Made by a program: the position numbers and the translations under genes. 64,000 bases of DNA, taken from NCBI GenBank assembly GCA_025331565.1, contig JAFREQ010000026.1:3224001-3288000 (forward strand), in the 5' to 3' direction. Origin of the DNA: Holacanthus passer. Taxonomy: Eukaryota > Chordata > Actinopteri > Pomacanthidae. The notes under the pieces are model-generated. The model was not told where the DNA came from. It did not search any database and was given only the letters and a program-made list of their open reading frames with translations. Below, piece by piece: positions 50,501 to 62,500 of this stretch; within the stretch, counting starts at the first letter, position 1; every line of letters starts with the position of its first letter.

Positions 50501-53500
50501 GATTTTTAGATGTTTTAATTATTCTTTGATTTTGTTGCCAGGCCCGAAGGGAAGAGAGCTACGATTAGCCGATTAACTGATTAGTTGATCAAACAGAAAA
50601 CGGATGAGTAACAATTCTGATGATCCTTTAAATCATTTTTCAAGTTAAAATCCCAAACGCGTCCTTGATCCAGGATTTCGGGTTTTATGTCTTTGTAAAG
50701 TAAATACCTTTGGCTTTTTGGAAGTTGTGACAGTTTCCTGTCATTTTATTGACCCGACAATTAATCGCTTAGTCAAGAAAATACTCGATTAAACAGTCAG
50801 CAGGTGCAGCTGCAGAGACGACTGTAGTAACAGATCAAGATCCACATCTGAGAACTGCGATACATCAAGTCCTGTGTTCAATGTGTTGTTCCATTCATGG
50901 CTGTTTCTCACTGAAATGATTTTATCCTCGTTCTTTTTCTGCCTCTGGTCGACAGCGAGTCTGACAGAGGAGGAAATGTTCATACCTGCCCTCCATTCTT
51001 GTGCAACATCAAGGTCGTAGAAACTGTTACATCCTGTTTCCAGCACTTTGTCCTTCAGGTCTCCTCCTCTGGTGTCGGCGCTCAGATTAATGCGATGTCC
51101 GAACAGTTAAAGGCACTAAAAGAGATGAGATAGTGAGATAATGATACTTGACTCGCGTGTGCAGTCAGTCGGCTCTTCCTCAGATAAAACTGACATTATT
51201 TGAACAGATTTGAGAGGAAACATTACTTTTTATATCAAAATGTTATTGGACGATGTGATGGTCACTCCTTTAGTTTCCCCTTCTAAAATAATAGATAATA
51301 GACATTTAACAGAATCCTGAAAAGTGAAAATCATATTGGTTCTGTTCCAGTCACGGTCCATTGGTTACAGTTAGATAAGATAAAATCGTAGCGTCGTCTT
51401 TTTGCTGCCGGTCGTTTGCATAAAGGTTTTTTAAGCGTGTTTGATATTTGTGGCTGTTGATGTGTTGTTGAGGGAGACAGAGCGGTGAATTAACAAAAGA
51501 AGAAGAAGAGTCTTGAGCCCAAATGTTTGTGGTGTGAAAGTGAACTGAACAAGGGAAACAGAGGATCTGACTCTTGTTTCCTCCTCTTTGGCCTTTTCAG
51601 CACAAATGTCACTGCATAGAAACAGTTCAAGCTGCTGGTTTGCTTCCATGTTTGTTTCAGTACAACAACATGTTGCGATCTGCAAAAAGGACACAAACAC
51701 AGACAGAACAGGGAGACAGGATCTGATCAGTGAATCAGTGGGGACGAGCGGAAAACTTACAGAGTCTCAGCAGGGAGGCGCAGGTCAGAACCAGAGACGG
51801 CAAACAAATCTGAATGGGCAAGAATCAAAAGTCCAAAAGCAAAAGAACAAACACACAATGAGAACACGAGGAACAAACACGAGGAATAAACACGAGGAAC
51901 AAACACGAGGACGGACTGGGACACTTGAATGAAAGGGACACACAGACTAGATCCACCAGGAAGAGATGATCACAGGTGAAACTAATCACCAGTCCCAAAG
52001 GTGGGAAACACAAAAGCAGGAAGTAAAGTAAATCAAAACAACCTGAGGACATACTTCTTCAAAATAAAACAGGAAATAACTGAACTAAAACCTAAAACAA
52101 TGACAGAACATGTGAGAGACAACTGTTTCCAGATTAATCACATGGGTCCAACATTTAATCGGTCCGTTTGTTTTAATTTAGGTGGACGACCCTCAAAAGT
52201 GAGGTGAGCGTTTAAGTTGTCGACAGAGTCAGCAGCTTTTTAATTATCCCAATTATCGCTGTGTTCACTGTTGTCGGTAAAATCCAGCCACAGTCTGGAC
52301 GGATTCTGCAGTCATTTAGAGCCAATTAGCTGGTTCTTTAGAACGTCCCTGCCGATTGGAGCAAGGACGTAAAATTCATGTGTAAACATGGTGAAACGTG
52401 GAGCTAAATGTTTAACATGCAGTTGGCAGGAGAAAAGCACCGACCTCGTCATTTTCATTCAGCAATGAAGTGCGACCTCGTGACGAGCTTCCATCTTTAT
52501 TAACATATTAAGAGAAACATAAAAAACCTTAATGTCAATATTGGTTTTATTTTTTCACTAGTTGATATATTTAAAGTACAATGTTCATGTTGCGTACGAT
52601 CAATGTCTCCTGGGTTTAATAAAATCAGTTCATCTCTTCAGATTGTGGATCTGTTTCAGAGGAGAATGTGACAGTAAACTGGGTCCAGTGTGTTTACTCA
52701 CTGAACAGGCTGAACTGATGTCGACCGTTAGTTTGCACAGATTGGCTCATGATTCTGACTCGTCAGCCGATACGTTCGCCCAGATGCTGCGAACCTCTGC
52801 AGAGACGTTACTGCCTCATGTGTCTCATGTATCTGTGACTCGTTTATGAACGTGAGCTTCTCGAACATAATATAATCCCTGAATATCAAAGCATGTCTGT
52901 ATTTAATGTTTCAGCCCTCATTGCCCTTCGCCTCCTCCTTCAGCAGAGAAGTACAGATAAACACTGTGACGGCTCCTTCACGTTTTTGAGTTGGAGGAAG
53001 AACCAGCACATCTTTCACTCTAAATATAGATGCTCAGATGAAGTGCTTGCGTGCTCGTAACGCCGCCGCTGCCGCTGCTCCGGCTCGCCTTCACCTCCTG
53101 TACTCTGATGCTGTGTGCATACTGTCATGCAGTACGAGCCTCCCCTCCCTCCTGCAGAAATGCTGCAATGCGTCTCCCTCAGCCAAGACTGGGTCAGTGT
53201 AACTCAGCTAGCAGCAACAGCCGGAGAAGCGTCCCCATAGCAACAGCCAATGAGGGCCGAGGATGAGGGATTATTTTTTGTGTTATTGTTGTGATTGTAT
53301 ATGAAAAGAGCGTATTTCCAGGATTAAGCTCGTCGGGGGCTTTAGTGCAGAAATGAGATGGCGAGTGAGTGAAAGAGGAGACGGGGCGGGGTTGAGGATC
53401 CACAGCCATATGTGCAGGGTGATTGTGTCGGCAGCTGCTGGAAGTCAGGGCGTTGTGTTGTCAGCAAATGACCCAGATCATACAGTATTTTCATATGAGG

Positions 53501-56500
53501 AAAAAAATGTCTTCTAATTTAACCTCTCAACAAGCAGAGTTATCTTCAACCATGATTCCACAAAATATGAGACGCTGTGTAAAACATAAATAAAACAGAA
53601 CGTGACAACTGTCTGATCCTTTTTGACAAAGACTCAATTGAAAACCGCACAAAGTCAATATATTTAATGTTTGATCATCAGCTTCATTGATTCTTGTAAA
53701 TATCTGCTGATTTTGAATTTGATGCAGCAACATGTTTCAAACAAGTTGGACAGGAGCAACAAAAGACTGTGAAAGTTGTGGACTGATTGAAAACACCTGT
53801 TTGGATCCTTCCACAGGTAAACAGGTTCACTGGTAACAGGTGATAGGATCATGATTGGGTCTGAAAGGTTCATCCTGGAAAGACTCAGTCGTTCACAGCG
53901 AGGACGGAGAGAGGATGTCAGGAAACACAGTTTGTTTGTGATTTCATTCAGTTTTTATTTCGATTTTACAACTTTTTTGGAACCAGGGTTGTATTTGTTT
54001 TTAACCTCATCACATATAGTTTTCCTCTTTCTAGCCGTGTTAGCGTTGAGGGGCGGCGACGTCGGTCAGTTGGTATTTCATCATGTTGATTCACGTCTCA
54101 ATCAGTACTGGATGCATTGGCATGAAATCAAATAAAGAGACATTTGTGTTCCTCACAGGATGAATTGTAATAATAAGTTATCTCTTAACATTTCAGCGCC
54201 ACCATCAGGTCAAGATTTCAGGTTTTTGAATGCATTGGTTTTTAATCCGTTACCTGCAAAACTAGTGATCTTCCATCAGCCTCAGCCAACGCAAGAAAGT
54301 GAGAGCGTGAACGTGGTAAACATTGGTAAACATTACACCTCTCATCCAACTTTCAGCAAGAAAATGTTCAACTTTGTTATGGACTGTGTGATTGTAAGTG
54401 GATTTCTTCCTATTTCCTGCCCGTCCTCGTCTCATTATTTGACCTTGTTGTCGTCATAAGGTTTTTGTGGTCTCTGTGTCCTGCAGGCCAGCGGGTTCTC
54501 CAGTATCAGAGTGATGTCCTGCAGACAGTGGTGTTGGTGAACCCATCAGAGGAGACTGCAGCCTCAGAGGTGAGTCACATCCAGGCAACACAGACCGAAC
54601 ACGGCGGGGTGACGACGACCAGATGCTCCGACACTTGGAAATCTCCCGCGTTGACGATTTTCAGGCCAAAGTGTTCAGTCTGAACTTGATCTTATGAAGA
54701 AGACAGCAGCGCTGGTTGTTCAGCATTTAGGCCCAGTGGGAGGTCCATGTCTCTCCTGGTTGTGATCATCACTTCGCTGATTAACAGGAAAACACTCGCA
54801 GTCACTCTCAGCTGAAGCCCTGCAGTGTCAGACACCTCTTTCATATTCTGTCTATAAATAAACCCACTCAGATGCCGTAGATTTGCTTGACTGAGTGTGA
54901 AAATTAATCAGGTGGTTGCTTCGCCTTTGACTGTGGGTGAAATGTAAAAATAACAATTTTGAAACGACTTAACCTTGTAGTTTTATTTATTATTTTCATC
55001 CAGTGTAGTAGGATGACTTGATCTTTAAACCTGTCAGGAAACTCTGCTTGTTTGTCTGTGCTGTACTTCTACACTAAACCTTTATTCTTCAGCTCTTTGA
55101 GACACAAAAACAATATGTCTCTGAAATAAATGGCTCTTCTATTTGTTGTTCCTTTTGCTGGCTGATCACATTACAAGAAAGATTTTCAGAAAGTCTGTAT
55201 TGGGGATGAAGTGGGAGTGATTGCAGTACGACTTAGACTATTCAACTCTAAGGCTCAATCAGAGGATAAATCAAGCAGCTCTCAAACTCAATTGCACTAA
55301 AAACAAATAAAATATTGCAAACTCTGTGTATTCATGATCAATTCAAGATGATGCAGATTTATCGTTACAAAACTTCAATGTTAGCAGTTCTTACGGTGGT
55401 TATTCTTCTCTGTCCAGATTCGCTCTCTGATCACTGACTTCTCTGGGAATAAGTTGCTGATACTGAGCGGCCAGAGCTCTGAGCAGGGAGGTGACATCTT
55501 ACTTCAAGGTGGAGCCTTCACCTGGCAACACTTCTCCGACATCATTTCCAACCCTCAAGTAAGCCGAGTGTGCCATCTCTCCAAATCCTTCTTCACAGTG
55601 CACATGTCTGGATCAGTTTGTGATTATAAAGCTGATGTTGTTGCAGCTCTTTCAGTTTTTTTTTCACTGTTCCTGTGTTTCCAGGTGATTGAACTCCTGT
55701 CCAAGGCCTCTTCAGAGCAGCCGTCCAGGCTTACTGTTTCCTGTCAGGGAGACGGGGGCTGGAGCTCCCTTGGCCAAAGCCAGGAGCAGCAGTCGCTTCA
55801 AAATAGTCTAGAATACCGCCTGAACCCCGAACCCCACCTCCCCGACATGGACGGAGTCGCAGAGTTCACGGAGTATGTCTCAGAGACAGTGGATGTGCCG
55901 TCGTCCTTTGACCTCCTGGAGCCCCCGACCTCTGGAGGTTTTCTGAAGCTGTCCAAACCCTGCTGCTACATCTTCCCTGGAGGCAGGGGGGACTCCGCTC
56001 TATTCGCCGTCAACGGCTTCAACATCCTGGTGGATGGAGGATCTGATAGGAAGTCTTGCTTCTGGAAGTTGGTTCGCCACCTGGACAGGATCGACTCTGT
56101 TCTGCTCACCCATATTGGTGCAGACAACCTCCCTGGCATCAATGGGTTGTTCCAGAGAAAGATTGCGGAGCAAGAGGAGGAACGTAACCAGGGATCTGGC
56201 TCCAGCAGCAACGGTGACTGGATGAAGAACCTGATCTCTCCTGAGCTAGGGATTGTGTTTTTCAACGTCCCAGAGAAGCTTCGGATGCCAGAGTCCACAC
56301 TGAAAGTGAAGCGAAGCATTGAGGAAGCATCTCTTACATTGCAGTACCTCAACAAGCTTGGCATCACACCAGAGCCTCTTCACAGGGTCGTCAGCAACAC
56401 TATTGAACCTATCACACTATTCCACAAACTTGGTGTGGGAAAGTTAGACATGTATGTTCTAAACCCTGTAAAAGAGAGCAAAGAGATGCAGTTTCTAATG

Positions 56501-59500
56501 CAGAAATGGGCTGGAAACAGCAAAGCCAAGACAGGGATTATGATGCCTAACGGAAAAGAAGGAGAAATATCCGTCCCCTATTTGACTTCAGTTACCGCTC
56601 TCATTGTTTGGATTCCTCACCGTCCAACAGAAAAGATCGTCAGGGTGCTTTTCCCCGGAAATGCACCGCAGAATAAAATCTTTGAGGGCCTGGAGAAACT
56701 GAAACACCTGGACTTCCTGCGATACCCAGTGGCTACCCAAAAAGACATATCATCAGGTGCACCTCCTCCCATCATCAAACAGACTAAAATAAGATCTAGA
56801 ACTGACAGCAAAGAGAGTCTCAAGTCTTCACCCAAACCACACTCAAAAACAACAAAGAAAGAAGCCAGTGGGCAGGAAGAAGAGTCAAAGAGTGACATCA
56901 CTAAAGAGAATAAGGTAGAAAAGAAAGAAGAGAAGAAAGTCAAGAGTGAAAGTCTAAAAGCCACCAAACAACAGAAAAACAGCGAGGTGGCTCCTGTGGC
57001 AGAGAAAAAGTCAGAGAAAAAGAAAATATCCAAAGAAAAAACTGCAAAGCATGAGAAAGCATCCAAGATGGATGAAAAGAAAGACAAGGAGAAAAAAGAA
57101 ATTAAGAAAGAGAAACGTGAAGTAAAGAAAGATGAAAACATAAGAAAAGAAGAGAAAAAAGAAAGTAAATCCAAGGAGGATAAAAAGAAGGACCCAAGTA
57201 AACCAGAGCTGAGAAAAATCACCAAACCTGACCTGAAGCCGCTCACTCCTGAAGTGAGAAAAACTCTGCACAAGGCGAAGACTCAGGGTAAACCCAAGAC
57301 AGACAAGAACAAAGCAGTTAAAGAGGAAGCAAATGAGAAAAAGCCAGTCCCAAAGAACATCCCTGAAGAGGTCGCAGCAGCAGCTTTGGCTGACAGGTCC
57401 ATAGTGTCCTCCCCAGAGGACCTCACTGAGGACTTTGAGGCTCTGAAGCAAGAAGAGTTGTCCAAAGTAAAGAGTGTGCCTATTCAGAATGATGTCATGT
57501 CTGGCCACTCACTGTTCACAGATACGAAAGTTTCTTCCTTAGTTTTCCCTGATGAGAAAGTCACAGCCACCGAGATAAAATCTGCTTCACCTAAATCCCC
57601 CGTCAAACAGGAAGAAGACAACAAAGACAAGGGCGCAGCAGAACAGGTTGCAGCCACTGAAAAGAAGGAAGCAAGTGATGGTTTTGACAAGAAGTATGAA
57701 GAGGAGGAAATGGAGAAATATGACAAATACCCCATAAAGGACGACATAAAAGACAGATCAAAGAAAAGTGACAGCTCAGAGGAGGAGGGTGATGTAATTG
57801 AAAAAGCTGAACTCGAAGGAACAGAGGATGACGAGGTCCTGAAATACAAAACAGAGGAGGCGAAAAAGGAAAAAATTGGAAAGGAGTGGGACACCAAACT
57901 GACTGAGCAAAAGCCTTTATCAACCACAGCCCTATCTGGACAAGTGGCAGCCACCGCCTCGGAGCAATTCTCCTTCATCCAAGACGAGACCATCCCCGGG
58001 TACTCTGAGACTGAACAGACCATCTCTGATGAGGAGATACATGAGGAAACAGAAGATAGGATCCCACAGCTGCGCTACGATGTGGGCTCTTATGACATCT
58101 CTGTCCCTGACGTCCCCGGTACCTTTGACTCCATGCATGGTATAAAAGAGATGAAGAGCTCCGCCGTGTCTGACGTTGCAAATGCCAAACCCAAAGCCTT
58201 CATGGGAGGCCAGGAGCCTGAGCTTGCACCTTATCCTGCCATCATTGCTGCTCCCCTTGCAGAGGAGGAACACATCTCCTCAGCAACATCCATCACAGAA
58301 TATGACAAACTATCGTCCTTTGCCACGTCTGTAGCTGAGGACCAGTCGATAGCCTCTGTGACGGCACCTCAGACCGAGGAAGCTGGGAGGAACTCTCTCC
58401 TGCTTGACACCATCAACAGTATCCCATCACGCGCTGAGGCCATCCATGGTAAGGACTATCTTCACTCAGCAGGAACAATCTCACCCACCTCCTCTCTGGA
58501 GGACGACAAGTGCTTTAAGTCTCCTTCCTCTGATGAGTACCAGCCCAATATTCCTGAGATGGAGGGCGATGCAAAGATCAAATCAGTCCACGAAGAAGAA
58601 GATGATGAGGAAGACGAAGACGAGGATCAGACTCCAAACGTTGACATCCCTCTGGGTAAACTCCAAGAGGGCTATGAACACGCAGCCTCCGTGATGCTTC
58701 AGGAGAAGGAGAAATCTCCCTCTACCGCATTCTCTCCTCCTCCTCCCTTTTCTACAGCTCAGTTCTCTCCCACAATGGCTGTCAAAGAAGACCAGGCTCT
58801 TTTTAGCACAGAGGGATTTAAGACTGGTGCTGATATAAAGCCTGTTTCACCCCCTCCATCTTTCTCCCCGGGGTTAGATTCCCACTCCAGGCAGGAGAGT
58901 GAGGAAAGATGTCTAAGTCCAGATGACAGCACCATGAAACTGGCCTCACCCACACAGTCTGTGCCTACGAGCTGTGGCTACTCTCCGACAGAAGAGAAAC
59001 CCTTTAAGACAGAAGACAGAGATGAGGCAGTGACCGATGTCAAAGCTGACTTCCAGAAAACAGATAAATCAGTCACCATCTCAGACAGCACCTCTATTAT
59101 CGGCCCACTAGGTGACAAGACAGCGCTCGAAGAGTCGGAAGAATCCGCTGAAGACAATGAGGATGAAGATTACTGTTTTGCTAAAAAGGATCTACAGCCT
59201 ACTGTTAAGGCCAAGCTCATGGAGGCAAAAGAGGGGTGCTTCTTGGATGACGACTACATGTTTGAGTCAAAATCTGCAAAGATAGAAACAGAGGTCAAGG
59301 GCTCAGAGAAGACACAGGTGTCTTTTAGCACAGAGGAGAAACCAAAACCTCAAGTGATGTACTCAGACGAAGATGATGATGAAGATGAAGATGAGAAAGA
59401 TGATGATTTCCCAAGTGGTGTCGAGTCTAAGTCCTTATCAACAGATCAAGGCAAAGTAGACTTAAAAAGTGAAAGCGCAGACAAAACAGATATCACTTTC

Positions 59501-62500
59501 AAAGAGCCTGAGAAAAGTGTTCATTTCAGTCTCTATAATTTCCCAGAGAAGGAGAGCAAAGAGAAGGCCTTGTATATAAGACAGGACACGCCCTATGTGC
59601 ACGGCAAAACATTCTCTTACGGTGACGTTTATGACAGTAAAACCAGCTCAATGGACTCTGATTCATATCACCAAGAGTCCTTAGATAAGACGGAGAAGGA
59701 CACTGCAAAGATTGAAGTGGATTCACAGAAACACGAGACCCCATCCCCGGTAAAAGCCACAGACAAGATGTCGGAGAAGGAGGGATTTACCGTCTCCACC
59801 TCATCGTGGCTTGACTCCACGAGCACCTCAGCTCTGCCTCCATTTGAAAAAGACATCAAAGAAAAGGAGACATTTGAATACAGCACAGGAAGCCGATTCC
59901 CCTCAGTGGCTGATAGACCTGAGGCCTCGTCCACTTCTTTATCACCAGAAAAAGACTCCACTTTTAAAAGCCAGACTGACGTCACAAAGCCCCAGACATT
60001 CTCCTCGATGACGGCATTTGATGTAGACAAACCTGCTGCCGCAGGCTACAGTGAGAAAGGAGCGTGTTTGGAGGTTGATATGAGAAAATTAACAGCAAGA
60101 GATGAGGAGGACTATGATGATGACGAAGTTGTCGATGACGATGATGATGAGGATGAAGACGAAGAGGAGGAGGAGGAGGAAGAGGACGAGGGTGCTGTTG
60201 ATTCTGATATGGAGAAAGGTGCCAAAGAGAAGTCTGAGAAGGAAGTAAAAAGTCCAATTAGTGAAATGTTTGGCTCAAATAGGCCTGAATTTATGGTTTC
60301 GATGGCTGGATATGGCTTTAACAGTCAGGGGAAGCCGGGTATGAAAGAAAGCACTTCTGGCTCCCTCACAAAGGCTGAAGATGAAGCTAAGACTGACTCC
60401 TCATCCTTCAGTGGAAAACCAATGGATTTGGGAGCTACAGGTTTCTCTGGCTACTCCTCAGGATTCGAATACTCATATGGAAGTAGTGAGAAAGACTCAT
60501 TTTTATCAAGTCAGACCACAGACAAAGGTAAAGAGGATTTCACTTTGAAATCAACAGAGGACAGTTATTACCAGAATGATGGAGCTGATCCTGATTTTGA
60601 GAAACAGAAGACACCAGATCTTCTGAGTAAGAGATCACTGGACACAAGCTTTCAGTACACGACCACTGCTGGCCCTGGGTACTCCTCCTCTTCGGCCTAC
60701 AGCTACTCCTCCTCCACCTCGGGCTCCCTCTCCACCAGCCGTCAGTTCGGAGAGGAGCTGGAGACACCTGCCGAGCCCCTCTTTGAATACTCCTCCTTTA
60801 AAGATGAACACTCACTGGTCATGGATTCTCCCTTCTCCAGCTCCGCCGCTGCCAAAGACGATTATCTAGAAGTGTCTGAAAAACAGATCACCGCTACAAC
60901 CACGGCTGAGTCCACCTCCAGTTTAGCCCGTTTCTCACCCCTCAGCCCATTCGAGGAGGGCAAATCCTTCCCCTCGCTCTCCTCTGCTGCCTTTGCTGAG
61001 GATAAGAAGGAGCATACGACTTCATTAGGTGGAGTTACAGACAAAGGCCCTCAATCAGACTGCTTCTATAAGCCTGAATGGTCTGAGGGGTCCAAGCTGG
61101 ACACAGCTGTTGGGTTTGGGGCCTCGGCAGCACTGTTCTCTCAAGCTGCAGAGCTCTGCAAGGACAAAGAGGCAGCCAGTGCTGCTCTGTTTGGTGTCAC
61201 TTCGTCACCACGCCCAGACATAGAAGGCAAGCATTACTTTGAGGAGACTGACAGTAGTGAAGAAGAGGATGAGGAGGCTTACATGCGTGAGATGACTCGG
61301 AGGTCACCTTCCAGCGGCCTGGCTAGTAACCTCTCATTTTCTGACAAGCCTGTTTCTCCAGCTGCCAGTGAAAAGACAAGTGCTGCACTCCCTGATGTTC
61401 TTGGCTCATACATGCCTTCACCTCTCCAGGTCAGCAAGCCAGACACAGCCAACGGCCCCACTGAGGTCAGCTCAAGCTCCACCCTCCTTGCTGCAGCAGC
61501 AGCCAGTGGTGCATCTTCAGGCCCAGCTAAGGTGGAACCCAGAGAGGAAGCTGCAGGTTACAGGAGCTCATATGAGTGGGAGATGCCTAAGCCCCAGATG
61601 GGTATGGTACCTGGAGACTCCCCTCCCCATTACCGCCATGATGATGAGTTTGAAGAGGAGTGTGAGATGGAGCCAGAACACCCTGCCCGCCCGCTTTCAC
61701 TCTCCTCAACCGATCAGCCATTCCGCTCACCCATTCTATGCAGAGGAGTGCAGCCGAGGAGGGCAGGATGATGACGACGACAGCGATCAGGATCTTGCTG
61801 GTGATGCACCCATGGGAACCACCTCCGCTTATACCAGCCGCACCTCTCCTGGATATTCCTCCTCTGAGTGCAGGCAGCGCAAAGAGGACCTCTCGCCTTC
61901 CTTCATCAACCCATGCATGCGGCAGTTATCCAGCGACGAGGATGACGAGGAGCAAGGGCGCAGAAGTGACCAATCACAGGGCGATGAGCATGATCTATCC
62001 GTCAAGAGAAGGGCTCACAAACAGCCCCATCAACACCAGTCTCACAGCAGGGACAGCAGCTCTCTGCACCATGCTGGTGGCATGTCGGGAGGACTGGGTC
62101 TGGCCACAGAGGACACACCGCCCACCTCTGTCAGCGAATCTTTGGCCTCTCAGTCAGACTCTGATGTGCTTCCAGGCACTGAGGAATACCCCTCGGTCAC
62201 TGGTGAAGGCAACATGGACTCAGATGAGGATGCAGATTACATGCCTGTTGATAAATTATCTGCCACGGGAGCAGGTGGCCATCATTCCTCTAGGAGGAGT
62301 CACGACCCTCCACCTGCTCCCCGCATGGACCCCTACCCTCACCCCCACATCCAGACGTTTGCATGGTGGATCCTGAGTCTTTTGATAATGGCTCAGTTAA
62401 GAAAGAGCCAAAAGCCAAAAGCTTAAAGAAGGCTTCTGGGAAAACCAAATCAGCATCCCCAGCCAGGCGCAAGAGGTCTCCCATGCCCGTCAAACAGACG

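Larger units (their letters stand above)
29329..54486 (+). other. map1a: map1a intron 2 (25.2 kb)
   Basis: Bounded by donor g|gtcagt (29328/29329) and acceptor ctgcag|GCC (54486/54487). It contains scattered repeats, three dinucleotide microsatellites, a CpG-rich exon-like block (42.78-43.18 kb) and an X-box/CCAAT pair (53.23 kb). No complete protein-coding gene could be recognised on either strand within it. Stretches 30.6-33.0, 34.6-37.1, 40.3-41.7, 44.8-50.5 and 52.1-53.2 kb show nothing that I can name. Confidence 0.85.

Noticed and set aside
51640..52110. Endogenous retrovirus or LTR
   Set aside because: No paired LTRs, primer-binding site or reverse-transcriptase frame; it reads as a short non-autonomous repeat.
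29329..54486. A nested gene, tRNA or miRNA in map1a intron 2
   Set aside because: I found no recognisable exon series, tRNA A/B-box pair or convincing precursor hairpin by eye; small RNAs cannot be excluded without a folding or covariance search.
56617..57273. 218-codon minus-strand ORF (Phe/Leu/Ser-rich) and similar ones across 55.9-60.3 kb
   Set aside because: Antisense shadow of the Lys/Glu and Ser-rich map1a exon 5; composition explained by the codons on the coding strand.
61730..62346. Programmed ribosomal frameshifting in map1a
   Set aside because: No slippery heptamer at either point, and two opposite shifts would be needed; single-base C-run indels are simpler and the intact frame is known for the family.
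61368..62426. Separate 352-codon gene overlapping the end of map1a exon 5
   Set aside because: Its second half is the continuation of MAP1A in a shifted frame, and its first half is an out-of-frame shadow.
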